Below, piece after piece: positions 1 to 12,200 of a DNA stretch of 64,000 nt. Location: assembly GCF_001014615.2 (NCBI RefSeq), contig NZ_LBCQ02000010.1, positions 124,001 through 188,000 on the forward strand. Direction: 5' to 3'. Numbering within the stretch: the first letter of the stretch is position 1; every line of letters starts with the position of its first letter. The translations under genes and the position numbers were made by a program. The notes beneath the pieces were generated by a model that was given only the letters and a program-made list of their open reading frames with translations, did no database searches and was not told where the DNA came from. This stretch comes from Aquamicrobium sp. LC103 (GTDB lineage Bacteria > Pseudomonadota > Alphaproteobacteria > Rhizobiales > Rhizobiaceae).

Positions 1-171
1 CACCATCCAGTCCAGCACCAGGAGATCGGGAACGCTTTCCTGCAGGCGGATATCCGCCTCGTCACCGCGCGTGACGACCTCGACGCGATAGCCTTCGGCT
101 TCCAGATTGTAACGAAGCAGCACGCCCAGCGGCTCTTCGTCCTCCACCACCATGATTTTCGGTGCGATCAT
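1..171 (-). CDS. phoB: Phosphate regulon response regulator PhoB (N-terminal part, cut by window edge)
   Basis: The first 57 codons of a two-component response regulator are visible; the gene runs off the left edge. The product begins MIAPKIMVVEDEEPLG, with the paired acidic residues of a receiver domain (VVEDEE), and reaches LLVLDWMV, where the Asp is the expected phospho-acceptor. LDWM is typical of PhoB. When phosphate is scarce PhoB is phosphorylated and activates Pho-box promoters such as the one before pstS. It is the last visible gene of the pst operon, 17 bases after phoU. The DNA-binding domain is not visible, so identity rests on the receiver and the gene order. Confidence 0.9.
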   Translation of the reverse strand, partial: MIAPKIMVVEDEEPLGVLLRYNLEAEGYRVEVVTRGDEADIRLQESVPDLLVLDWMV

Positions 172-188
172 TCCGGACGCTCCTCGGT

Positions 189-902
189 TCAGCTTTCTCC
201 GGCGGAAACGGTCATGCCGGTCTCGTCCAGCTTCGGCCTGTTGAGCGGAAGCTGCGCGCCGGTCACGACATAATAGGCGTTCTCGGCGATGTTGGTCACA
301 TGGTCACCGATCCGCTCGAGGTTCTTGGCGCAGAACAGGAGATGGGTGCAGGGCGTGATGTTGCGCGGATCCTCCATCATATAGGTGAGGAGTTCGCGAA
401 ACACCGCGGTGTATTGGATGTCGATCTTCTCGTCGTCGGCGCGCAGTTCGACGAGCGCCTCGGCGTTGCGAGCGACGTAATATTCGATGACGGCCTCGAT
501 CTGCGCGATGACCATCTGCGCCATGGCGTCGATCGAATGCGAGAGGCCGCGCGGAGCGCCCGCCTCGCCCACCGCGCCGACGCGCTTGGCGATGTTCTTG
601 GCGAGATCGCCGATGCGCTCGAGGTCGGCCGCCATGCGGATCGCGGCGACCACCGCGCGCAGATCCTGCGCCATCGGCTGCCGCTTGGCGATCAGCGTGA
701 TCGCGCGCTCGTCCAGTTCGCGCTGGCTCGCATCCATCAGCGCGTCGTCGGATATGACCCGCTGGGCGAGCGCGGCATCCGAGCCGAGCAACGAGCGCGT
801 GGCCGACGAGACCATGGCGCTCGCCCGCTCCGCCATGTCGCGGATCAGCCGGTCTATTTGCTTCAGCTCGTCGTCAAACGAAGAGACTATGTGCTCGCCC
901 AT
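189..902 (-). CDS. phoU: Phosphate transport/signalling regulator PhoU
   Basis: Cytoplasmic helical protein of 237 residues, the normal PhoU length. It links the Pst transporter to the PhoR kinase and keeps the Pho regulon off when phosphate is plentiful. The two PhoU repeats each carry the metal-site motif: LERIGDLAKN near residues 94-103 and LERIGDHVTN near 195-204. The start at 902 follows an AGGAGG ribosome site; a longer open frame upstream overlaps pstB and lacks PhoU-like sequence. It lies between pstB and phoB in the pst operon. Confidence 0.96.
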   Translation of the reverse strand: MGEHIVSSFDDELKQIDRLIRDMAERASAMVSSATRSLLGSDAALAQRVISDDALMDASQRELDERAITLIAKRQPMAQDLRAVVAAIRMAADLERIGDLAKNIAKRVGAVGEAGAPRGLSHSIDAMAQMVIAQIEAVIEYYVARNAEALVELRADDEKIDIQYTAVFRELLTYMMEDPRNITPCTHLLFCAKNLERIGDHVTNIAENAYYVVTGAQLPLNRPKLDETGMTVSAGES

Positions 903-919
903 CGATGCCTCCTGTCGGC

Positions 920-1794
<875 letters not shown>

Positions 1795-1798
<4 letters not shown>

Positions 1799-3168
1799 CT
1801 GCGGCGCTCCAGCCTGGTCCTGAGGAAGATCGCGATCGCGTTCAACGTGATCATCAGGCCGAGCAGCACTATGATTGCGGCGGACGTACGCGCTTCGAAG
1901 AAATTGCGGTTTTCGTTGCCCTGCCAGAGATAGATCTGGACCGGCAGTGCGGTGGATTGGTCGAGGGGCGTCGCCGGCACGGCGGCAACGAATGCGTTCA
2001 TGCCGATGAGAAGCAGCGGCGCGGTCTCGCCCAGCGCCTGTGCGACGCCAATGATGGTTGCCGTGAGGATGCCCGGAAAGGTCACCGGCAGAACATGGTG
2101 GAATACGGTCTGCGTTCGCGACGCGCCGAGGCCGAGCGCGGCCTGGCGCAGCGAGGGTGGCACGGCCCTGAGCGCCGAGCGCGTCGCGATGATGATCGTC
2201 GGCAACGTCATCAGCGTCAGCACAAGGCCGCCCACCAGAGGTGCGGAAAGCGGGAGGCGGAAATAGTTGATGAAGACCGCCGCGCCGAGAAGACCGAACA
2301 CGATCGACGGCACAGCGGCGAGATTGTTGATGTTGACCTCGATCAGGTCCGTCAGCCGGTTCTTCGGCGCGAACTCCTCCAGGTAGACCGCGCTTGCCAC
2401 GCCGATCGGCACGGCGAGCACGATGACGACTAGCATCATGTAGAGCGAGCCGACGAAGGCGCCCGCGAGGCCGGCGCTTGCCGGCGCCGAACGGGAATCG
2501 ACATTGGTGAAGATGTGCGACGCGAAGGCGAAGCGCATCTTGCCTTCCTCGAGCAGCTTGTCGGCGAGCGCGCGGGCGGGTGCGGAAAGCTGCTGCTGGG
2601 CATCGGGCAGGCTGCGGTCGATATTGCCCTTCAGCCAGTTGTCGGCATTGGCGGAGCCGAGCATGTCCACGGGGATCGTCTTGCCGAGAAGGCCCGGGTC
2701 GGCGACGAAGCGGTCGCGCAGCAGGAAGCGCTCATTGGTCTCGACGATGGACAGGGCCTGACGGGTATCCACCTCCATGTCGGGCGCGGCGTTCTTGATC
2801 GCCGTCTCGACGACGCGGTTCCAGTTGACCATCGTGACCTGCCGCTCCCAGTCGAGCGTGGCGCGGCGGAACTCGGCCGGCGACTGCCCCTGCTGGGGCA
2901 CCGGTTTCGGCTCGACCTTGATGATCGCCGGATCGAAGAAGACGTCGAGCGTCATCGTCGCCTGGGTGAAGGCCGGCAGACCCTTCGACAGGATCATGAC
3001 GAAGAGGATCGCCACGAAGGCGAGCGCCGCGCCGATGGCGGCCAGTCCGTAGGCGCGGAACCGCTTCTCGCGGGCGTGGCGGCTGGAAAGGCCGTCGCGT
3101 ATCCTCTTCAGCCGCTCGGCGGAGCGGTCGGTCTCGCGGGACGGTTGTGGGGAGATCACGTCAGCCAT
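1795..3168 (-). CDS. pstA: Phosphate ABC transporter permease PstA
   Basis: Inner-membrane permease subunit of 457 residues, far longer than the roughly 300-residue E. coli PstA. The N-terminal part is one membrane segment (about 40-63) plus a hydrophilic region to about 225, resembling the DUF3333 extension of many alphaproteobacterial PstA proteins. The conserved permease core follows, with the ABC-coupling (EAA) loop around '[20 protein letters not shown]'. It starts two bases after pstC and overlaps pstB by four bases, so pstC, pstA and pstB are tightly coupled. Confidence 0.95.
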
Positions 3169-3170
3169 TG

Positions 3171-4541
3171 CTATTCATACTGCTCCCGGTAACGACGCAC
3201 GATGTAGAGCGCCACGACGTTGAGGACGAGCGTCATCGCGAAAAGCGTGAGGCCGAGCGCGAAGGCGACGAGCGATTGCGGCGAGGCGAAATCGGTGTCG
3301 CCGGTCAACTGGTTGACGATCGTCACCGTGACCGTGGAAACGGCCTCGCCCAGATTGAGCCGCAGATATGGGCTGTTGCCGGCGGCAAGCACCACGATCA
3401 TCGTCTCGCCGATGGCACGGCTGACCGCGAGCAGGAACGCGCCGACGATGCCGGGAAGAGCCGCGGGAAGGATGACCCGCTTGATCGTTTCCGACTGCGT
3501 GGCGCCCAGCCCCAGCGACCCGTCGCGCATGGCGCGCGGCACCTGCCGCAAGATGTCGTCCGAAAGCGACGAGATGAACGGGATGATCATGATGCCCATG
3601 ACGATGCCGGCCGTCATCGCGCTGGTCGCCCGGATCTGCAGGCCGAGCGACTGGCCGATGCCCGCCAGGAACGGTCCGACCGTCACGAGCGCGAAGAAGC
3701 CGTAGACGATGGTCGGAATGCCGGCGAGTATCTCGACAACCGGCTTCACAGTGTTGCGGACCTTGGCGGGCGCGTATTGCGACAGGTAGATCGCGGTCAT
3801 GAGCCCGATCGGCAGGGCCACCAGCATGGCGATGGTGGCGACCATCAGCGTGCCCCACAGGAGCGGCAGCAGGCCATATTCGCCGCTGCCGGCACCCACG
3901 CTGGAGAAGCGCGGGTTCCAGACCGTCCCGAAGAAGAAGTCCACCGGGCTGACGAAGGTGAAGAACCGGATCGCCTCCGTCAGCAGCGAGGCGACGATGC
4001 CGACCGTGGTCAGGATGGCGACCGCCGAGCAGGCGAGGAGCAGGAAGAAGACGACGCGCTCCACCTCGTTGCGGGCGCGCAGTTGCGGCGCGATGCGGCG
4101 GCGGGCGGCGAAGAGCGCCAGCGCGCCGAGACCGGCGGCGGCCGCGATCACGAGCGCGAAGGAAAAGGTCTGGAACTCGCGCAGCGCCTGGCCGGCGAGG
4201 TTTTCGTAGGGTTGTGTCTCGCCGACGACGCCGAAGCCCGAAGCGATCTGGCGAATGCGCCGTATCGCCCCTTCGAGCTCCTGCCCGCCGAGCGAGGAAA
4301 CTTCCGGCGGCAGATTGGAGATGATGAAGGCGCGCGAAGCGGTGTCGCCGAATAGCGCCCACAGCCCGAACACCAGAAGGGCGGGCACCAGCGCCCAGAT
4401 TGCTGTGAGAGCGCCATGATAGTTCGGGCGCGAGTGGAGCCGTCCACCCGTCGGCGCGACCCCGTGGCTGCGCGACCAGCCGATCTGATAGGCGAGTCCC
4501 ATCAACACCAGGAGCAGGACTGCGACAATCGCTGAGTTCAC
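3171..4541 (-). CDS. pstC: Phosphate ABC transporter permease PstC
   Basis: Partner permease of PstA, 456 residues, also longer than the classical form. It has a hydrophobic N-terminus, further membrane segments at about 45-65 and 130-150, and then the typical six-helix BPD_transp_1 core with the coupling loop 'RAMRDGSLGLGATQSETIKR'. It sits 100 bases after pstS, separated from it by a strong hairpin that may lower its expression relative to the binding protein. Confidence 0.95.
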   Translation of the reverse strand: MNSAIVAVLLLVLMGLAYQIGWSRSHGVAPTGGRLHSRPNYHGALTAIWALVPALLVFGLWALFGDTASRAFIISNLPPEVSSLGGQELEGAIRRIRQIASGFGVVGETQPYENLAGQALREFQTFSFALVIAAAAGLGALALFAARRRIAPQLRARNEVERVVFFLLLACSAVAILTTVGIVASLLTEAIRFFTFVSPVDFFFGTVWNPRFSSVGAGSGEYGLLPLLWGTLMVATIAMLVALPIGLMTAIYLSQYAPAKVRNTVKPVVEILAGIPTIVYGFFALVTVGPFLAGIGQSLGLQIRATSAMTAGIVMGIMIIPFISSLSDDILRQVPRAMRDGSLGLGATQSETIKRVILPAALPGIVGAFLLAVSRAIGETMIVVLAAGNSPYLRLNLGEAVSTVTVTIVNQLTGDTDFASPQSLVAFALGLTLFAMTLVLNVVALYIVRRYREQYE

Positions 4542-4598
4542 GTGCTTCAGCGTCCTCGACGCGGGCTGGAAACGTTGACTTTCACGTCAGAATAAGGG

Positions 4599-4638
4599 GA
4601 CGGCCGGGGCTGCGCCAGGTGGCGAGCCCCGGCCCGTC
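4599..4638 (-). terminator. Intercistronic hairpin between pstS and pstC
   Basis: A long near-perfect inverted repeat begins three bases after the pstS stop codon. On the transcribed strand the outer arms are GACGGGCCGGGGCT and AGCCCCGGCCGTC (one bulged C), and an inner CGCCA/TGGCG stem closes the loop. No long U run follows, only a short CCCCTTATT stretch. It is more likely a leaky terminator or a 3'-end stabiliser than a full stop. Such elements commonly let periplasmic binding proteins exceed their permeases. Confidence 0.7.
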
Positions 4639-4641
4639 GCA

Positions 4642-5682
4642 TTACTGAACGTCCGCGACGGCGATCGCCTTGCCTTCCTTGAACTCGGCAAGGACCTCGG
4701 CGGTCTCTTCCGCCGGGGCGGGGATGAGGCCGGCGCCCTCGAGCGTGCCGCCGACGCCCGCCATCTGGTCGGACAGGAAGAACTCGACATATTCCTCGAT
4801 GCCGGGAACGGTGCCGATGTGCTCGCCCTTCACGTAGAAATAGAGCGGCCGCGAAACGGGATACTCGCCCGAAGCGATCGTCTCGAGCGACGGGGTGACG
4901 CCCGAAACCGACGCGACCTTCAGTGTGTCGCGGTTCTGGTCGTAGAAGGAGAGGCCGAAGACGCCGACGGTCGCCGGGTTGGACTGAAGGCGCGCGAGCG
5001 TCTCGGTGTAGTCGCCGGCGATCTCCACCACGACGTCCTGGCGCAGCGAGGTACAGGCCTTCTGCAGGGCTTCCTTGTCGAGCTCCGGCATTCCGGCCTC
5101 TTCGCAGCCGGCATGCAGGACCTTCTCCTCAAACACTTCGCGGGTGCCGTGGTTGGACGCCGGGATGGCGACGTTGATGGCCTGGTCCGGCAGCGACGGA
5201 TCGATCTCGTTCCAGTTCTTATAGGTGTTGTTCACCAGCTCGCCGTCGACCGGGACCTGGGCGGCGATCGCCTTGAAGACGTGGACGGGCTGAAGCTGGA
5301 AATCGCCCTGGTTGGCACTGGTCGCGAAGACGATGCCGTCATAGCCGATCTGCACTTCAAGGATCTTGTTCACGCCGGCGGCGTTGCAGGCTTCGACCTC
5401 GGCCGGGCGGATACGGCGCGACGAGTTGGCGATGTCGATCGTGTTCTCGCCCACGCCGCCGCAGAACTGACGCAGGCCACCGCTCGAACCGCCCGAGCCG
5501 ACGACGGGCGTCTTGAAGTCGGGGAACGCGTTGCCGAATTCCTCGGCGACGATGCTGGCGAAGGGAAGGACGGTCGACGATCCGGCGATCTGAATGGTGT
5601 CGCGCGACTGCGCGAACGAGGCGCCTGCCGAAAGCGCGACTGCAATCGAAGCCGCGGAGGCAGTTAGGAAGAGCTTGTTCAT
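4642..5682 (-). CDS. pstS: Phosphate-binding periplasmic protein PstS
   Basis: Solute-binding subunit of the phosphate importer, 346 residues. A Sec signal peptide (residues 1-24, ending SFA before Q25) directs it to the periplasm. The phosphate-binding loops are recognisable: AGSSTVLPF soon after the signal, and the glycine/serine-rich GSGGSSGG region. It is the first gene of the pst operon; its start lies 65 bases from a triple Pho box, so it should be induced by phosphate starvation through PhoB. Confidence 0.96.
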   Translation of the reverse strand: MNKLFLTASAASIAVALSAGASFAQSRDTIQIAGSSTVLPFASIVAEEFGNAFPDFKTPVVGSGGSSGGLRQFCGGVGENTIDIANSSRRIRPAEVEACNAAGVNKILEVQIGYDGIVFATSANQGDFQLQPVHVFKAIAAQVPVDGELVNNTYKNWNEIDPSLPDQAINVAIPASNHGTREVFEEKVLHAGCEEAGMPELDKEALQKACTSLRQDVVVEIAGDYTETLARLQSNPATVGVFGLSFYDQNRDTLKVASVSGVTPSLETIASGEYPVSRPLYFYVKGEHIGTVPGIEEYVEFFLSDQMAGVGGTLEGAGLIPAPAEETAEVLAEFKEGKAIAVADVQ

Positions 5683-5747
5683 TTGGCCTACTCCTGTTCG
5701 GAAATCCGTGGACGCGCTGGCGTCGGGAGTGCCAATACCGATCCTAT

Positions 5748-5776
5748 GTTACAGATAGATGACAATATCATGTCAG
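5748..5776 (-). promoter_or_regulatory. Triple Pho box upstream of pstS
   Basis: Read toward pstS the sequence is CTGACAT, GATA, TTGTCAT, CTAT, CTGTAAC. These are three direct heptamers close to the CTGTCAT half-site, each starting 11 bases after the last. PhoB dimers bind pairs of such repeats at 11-bp spacing, which matches exactly. The block ends 65 bases before the pstS start, a usual position for a PhoB-activated promoter. Confidence 0.88.
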
Positions 5777-5849
5777 CCATATTACGCACGGCCGCATGAA
5801 GCAGGTGCGTCGGACGGCGGCCGCGCCAAGCCATTGATTGTCCGCAAAC

Positions 5850-8852
<3,003 letters not shown>

Positions 8853-9032
8853 CGGTATCCCCCTTACCAGTTTCCCCAAGGGGAGGAAATGTGACCCACG
8901 AAGCTTAACGTTCGCCTAAGTCCAGGGCCCGGCCAATGAGGCGGCTTGAACAGCCGCGCGCACCCCGCCTCCAACAAGGCTGGAGGAAAAGCAAATCCAA
9001 CGGATGCTTCATTTCACGATCTGAGGAAAGAC

Positions 9033-9107
9033 TGGCACGCCCAAGGGGAATCGAACCCCTGTTTGCGCCGTGAGAGGGCGCCGTCCTGACCGCTAGACGA
9101 TGGGCGC
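9033..9107 (-). tRNA. tRNA-Glu, anticodon CTC
   Basis: The minus strand folds as a tRNA. The acceptor stem is GCGCCCA/TGGGCGT with a G-T first pair. The anticodon loop is CTCTCAC, giving anticodon CTC (reads GAG, glutamate). The T-loop is GGTTCGATTCC. The discriminator base is G, as in bacterial tRNA-Glu, and the 3' CCA is encoded. Confidence 0.96.
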
Positions 9108-9189
9108 TTAGCCAGAGCGCGGATATAGCGGCGGATCGCCGGAAATGCAACCGGGCGAGTCGTGGATTTTCGTCGAAATGCTCGAAAAC

Positions 9190-9591
9190 TCAGGACCGGC
9201 GCGCCGAAGGCTGGATGAGATCGAAGAGATTGCCGTAGAGATCGGCGAAAACCGCCACGGTACCGTACTCCTCCTTGCGCGGCTTCTCGCGGAAATCCGC
9301 GCCGCGCGCCCGCATCAGCCGGTAATCGCGACAGAAATCGTCCGTCTCGACGAAAAAGCCGACACGGCCGCCGGTCTGATCGCCAACCCGAGCGCTTTGC
9401 CGCTCGCCGCGCGCCTGGGCAAGCAACAGCCGCGTCGGCGCATCAGGCGACGGTGCGACGAGAACCCACCTTTTCCCGCCGCCCAGGTCGGTATCCTTGA
9501 CCAGCACGAACCCAAGCACCTCGGTATAGTGACGGATCGCCTCGTCGTAATCGGCGACGAGAACCGCGACGGTCGCGAGATGGCGCGCCAT
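9190..9591 (-). CDS. VOC-family (glyoxalase/dioxygenase fold) protein
   Basis: A 133-residue protein with the vicinal-oxygen-chelate fold. It opens HLATVAVLVADYDEAIRHYTEVLGF, the usual first beta-alpha-beta unit, and ends with the paired module FADLYGNLFDLIQP, where FADLYGN is a typical VOC motif. Members bind a divalent metal and act as glyoxalases, dioxygenases or resistance proteins; nothing here picks a substrate. It lies six bases downstream of the membrane-protein gene at 9598-9987 and is probably co-transcribed with it. Confidence 0.85.
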   Translation of the reverse strand: MARHLATVAVLVADYDEAIRHYTEVLGFVLVKDTDLGGGKRWVLVAPSPDAPTRLLLAQARGERQSARVGDQTGGRVGFFVETDDFCRDYRLMRARGADFREKPRKEEYGTVAVFADLYGNLFDLIQPSARRS

Positions 9592-9597
9592 TTCAGG

Positions 9598-9987
9598 CTA
9601 TTCCTCCACGACCTCGAACCTGCCGAGGATGCGGCGTTCGACCGTGTCGTAGATGAAGATGGCCTGCCGGCCGGATGCAAGCTCCACCTGCAGGCTCAGC
9701 CGATTGCCGGAAAGCGCCTGGCCCAGGATACGCGCGCCCGCCGGCAAGGCGATCTCGCCGGCGGCGGCGGGGCTTTCGGCCGGCGACGGAACCTGAGACG
9801 CGGCTTCGGCGCTCGGCGTCTCTCGCGTCGCGGTGCGGTAGACAATCGCGGCCACCACGGCCATAAGGGCAATGAAAAGCACCCCGAGATTGATAACCAT
9901 GAAGCGGATAAGCTTGCGTCGGACATTTTCCACGGCCGGGTCCAGCGGCTTTTCCTGTTCCTCGTCGTCTAAAGCGGGGCCCGCCAT
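9598..9987 (-). CDS. Small single-pass membrane protein (DUF6476-like)
   Basis: A 129-residue protein. It has an acidic cytoplasmic N-terminus, one membrane helix (about residues 29-48, RFMVINLGVLFIALMAVVAA), then a Pro/Ala-rich linker and a small C-terminal beta-rich domain. It looks like a conserved alphaproteobacterial family often found beside an RluA-type pseudouridine synthase; the DUF6476 assignment is from memory. No catalytic motif is visible. Its start is only 24 bases from the divergent pseudouridine synthase start, so the two genes share a very compact promoter region. Confidence 0.75.
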   Translation of the reverse strand: MAGPALDDEEQEKPLDPAVENVRRKLIRFMVINLGVLFIALMAVVAAIVYRTATRETPSAEAASQVPSPAESPAAAGEIALPAGARILGQALSGNRLSLQVELASGRQAIFIYDTVERRILGRFEVVEE

Positions 9988-10011
9988 GTTCGTTTCCAGT
10001 CAGTTTGATCG

Positions 10012-11046
10012 ATGAGCGACCCTGATAGCGAAGCCGAAGCCGCATTGAAAGGGTTCGTGGCCGATGCGGAGGCCGCCGGCCAGCGGCTGGACCAGTGGCT
10101 CGCCGCCCGAACCGGTCCGGATCTTTCGCGCAACCGCATACAGTCGCTGATCCGGGAAGGCGCGGTGACGCTCAACGGCGCGCCTGTCGCCGAGCCCAAG
10201 CGCAAGCTCGCGGAAGGCGATCGCGTCGAGATCGTCGTGCCCGAGCCGGAGGCGGCCGAGCCACAGGGCGAGGACATCCCGCTCGACATCCTCTACGAGG
10301 ACGACCACCTCATCGTCATCAACAAGCCGGCGGGACTGGTGGTGCATCCGGGCGCCGGCAACTGGACCGGAACGCTGGTCAACGCGCTCATTCATCATTG
10401 CGGGCCGTCGCTTTCCGGCATAGGCGGCGTGCGCCGGCCGGGCATCGTCCACCGGCTCGACAAGGATACGAGCGGCGTTCTCGTCGTCGCCAAGGACGAC
10501 CGCACCCATCGCGTGCTTTCCGAAGCCTTCGCCGACCATGGCCGCACAGGCGACCTCGAACGCAGCTACGCGGCGCTGGTCTGGGGCACGCCGGCGCGCA
10601 TGGCCGGCACGATCGACGCGCCACTGGGCCGGGCGACCGGTGACAGGACGCTGCGCACGGTCGTACGCGCCGAACGCGAGGACGCGCGCCACGCGGTCAC
10701 GCATTTCCAGGTCGTCGAGCGATTCGGCGAGAATCCCGACACGACCGCGCTCGCATCGCTGGTCGAGTGCCGGCTCGAAACCGGCCGCACCCATCAGATC
10801 CGCGTCCATATGGCGCATATCGGCCATCCGTTGATCGGCGATCAGGACTATGGCCGGGCGTTCCTGACGAAGGCGAACCGGCTTCCCGAAGCGCTGCGCG
10901 AGCGGGTCAGGGCATTCAGGCGCCAGGCACTTCACGCCCGCACCCTCGCCTTCCGCCACCCGGCAACCGGCGAGCTGATGCGCTTCCAGGCCGCTCTTCC
11001 CGACGACATGGCGGAACTCGTCGCCGCCTTTCGCCGTTTGGCTTGA
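10012..11046 (+). CDS. RluA/RluD-family 23S rRNA pseudouridine synthase
   Basis: A 344-residue enzyme that isomerises uridine to pseudouridine in RNA, most likely in 23S rRNA. An S4 RNA-binding domain occupies about residues 22-80. The catalytic domain follows with the family motif HRLDKDTSG at 147-155; D150 is the catalytic aspartate. The conserved 'LETGRTHQIRVHMAHIGHPL' region lies near 250-270. Length and S4 domain match the RluD subgroup, though RluC cannot be excluded. It is transcribed divergently from the small membrane-protein gene and followed by rpoH. Confidence 0.92.
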   Translation: MSDPDSEAEAALKGFVADAEAAGQRLDQWLAARTGPDLSRNRIQSLIREGAVTLNGAPVAEPKRKLAEGDRVEIVVPEPEAAEPQGEDIPLDILYEDDHLIVINKPAGLVVHPGAGNWTGTLVNALIHHCGPSLSGIGGVRRPGIVHRLDKDTSGVLVVAKDDRTHRVLSEAFADHGRTGDLERSYAALVWGTPARMAGTIDAPLGRATGDRTLRTVVRAEREDARHAVTHFQVVERFGENPDTTALASLVECRLETGRTHQIRVHMAHIGHPLIGDQDYGRAFLTKANRLPEALRERVRAFRRQALHARTLAFRHPATGELMRFQAALPDDMAELVAAFRRLA

Positions 11047-11148
11047 AGCGGCGAAAAGTTGAGGGGGAATGTTCACTTAAACGTGACGCACTGTTTCATG
11101 CCGTCATAGACCGTGTTTTCGCCGCAAATGTACCTATATAACGGTAGG

Positions 11149-11174
11149 TGCAGTGCGCCCTTCGGGCGGCTGCA
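11149..11174 (+). promoter_or_regulatory. Hairpin in the rpoH leader
   Basis: The region before rpoH contains a strong stem: TGCAG pairs with CTGCA and CGCCC with GGGCG, with one wobble pair, one bulged G and a TTC loop. It lies just downstream of a CCTATATAA -10-like element (11133-11141), so it may be the first structure of the mRNA. No U run follows, so it does not look like a terminator. A role in mRNA stability or temperature response is possible but unproven. Confidence 0.45.
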
Positions 11175-11231
11175 TCCCACGCCCGCCGAAATCCGGGGGT
11201 GAAAACTCCAAGAAGAGAGGGAGGGTGCTAC

Positions 11232-12140
11232 ATGGCCCAGACATTGCCCAGCATTGTTTCCGGAGAAGGGGGTCTGTCCCGTTATCTGGAAGAAATCAGA
11301 CGCTTTCCGATGCTTCAGCCGCAGGAAGAGTACATGCTCGCCAAGCGGTACCAGGAGCATGACGACACCAGCGCGGCCCACAAGCTCGTGACGAGCCATC
11401 TTCGCCTCGTGGCGAAGATCGCCATGGGATACCGCGGTTACGGCCTGCCGATCGGCGAGGTCATCTCGGAAGGAAATGTCGGCCTCATGCAGGCCGTCAA
11501 GAAATTCGAGCCCGAGCGCGGCTTCCGCCTCGCCACCTATGCGATGTGGTGGATCAAGGCGGCGATCCAGGAATACATCCTGCGGTCGTGGAGCCTCGTG
11601 AAGATGGGCACCACCGCGAACCAGAAACGCCTGTTCTTCAACCTGCGCAAGGTGAAGGGCAAGATCCAGGCGCTGGACGACGGCGACCTCAATCCCGAGC
11701 AGGTTCAGGAGATCGCGACCCGCCTCAATGTGAGCGCGGAAGAAGTCGTATCGATGAACCGCCGGCTTTCCGGCGACGCGTCGCTGAACGCCCCGATCCG
11801 CGCTTCCGAGGGCGAATCCGGTGAGTGGCAGGACTGGCTCGTGGACGACCACGACAGCCAGGAAGACATGATCGCCGAGCAGGACGAACTCGAAAATCGC
11901 CGCTCGATGCTCACGGATGCGATGGACGTGCTCAACGACCGCGAACGGCGCATCTTCGAAGCCCGCCGGCTCGCGGAGGAGCCGATGACGCTGGAAGAAC
12001 TCTCCGGCGAATTCGATATCAGCCGCGAGCGGGTGCGTCAGATCGAGGTGCGTGCTTTCGAGAAGGTGCAGGACGCGGTCAAGAATGCCGCCAAGCGGCA
12101 GATGCAGGCGCTCCGCACCATCGAGGCCGAAGCGCACTGA
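11232..12140 (+). CDS. rpoH: RNA polymerase heat-shock sigma factor RpoH (sigma-32)
   Basis: Alternative sigma factor of 302 residues directing RNA polymerase to heat-shock promoters. Region 2 carries the core-binding and -10 recognition helices (FRLATYAMWWIKAAIQEYIL). The RpoH box QKRLFFNLRKVK follows. The C-terminal helix-turn-helix GEFDISRERVRQIEVRAFEK recognises the -35 element. The ATG at 11232 has a GAGGGAGGG ribosome site; the open frame upstream is the leader. The protein is complete and conserved, so it is probably the principal heat-shock sigma (RpoH1); the second copy begins at 63853. Confidence 0.96.
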   Translation: MAQTLPSIVSGEGGLSRYLEEIRRFPMLQPQEEYMLAKRYQEHDDTSAAHKLVTSHLRLVAKIAMGYRGYGLPIGEVISEGNVGLMQAVKKFEPERGFRLATYAMWWIKAAIQEYILRSWSLVKMGTTANQKRLFFNLRKVKGKIQALDDGDLNPEQVQEIATRLNVSAEEVVSMNRRLSGDASLNAPIRASEGESGEWQDWLVDDHDSQEDMIAEQDELENRRSMLTDAMDVLNDRERRIFEARRLAEEPMTLEELSGEFDISRERVRQIEVRAFEKVQDAVKNAAKRQMQALRTIEAEAH

Positions 12141-12170
12141 CAGAGAAAAACCCGGCTATCCGGAAATCAG

Positions 12171-12200
12171 ACCCGCCGCCATCCGCGGCGGGTTTTTCTT
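12171..12200 (+). terminator. Rho-independent terminator of rpoH
   Basis: The stem ACCCGCCGC/GCGGCGGGT with a five-base loop is followed directly by TTTTTCTT, 30 bases after the rpoH stop. It overlaps the 3' end of the convergent gene by two bases. Confidence 0.92.

Noticed and set aside
11111-11144. RpoH-dependent promoter before the first rpoH
   Set aside because: A CCTATAT -10-like element is present, but no CTTG lies 17-18 bases upstream and the trailing G is missing.
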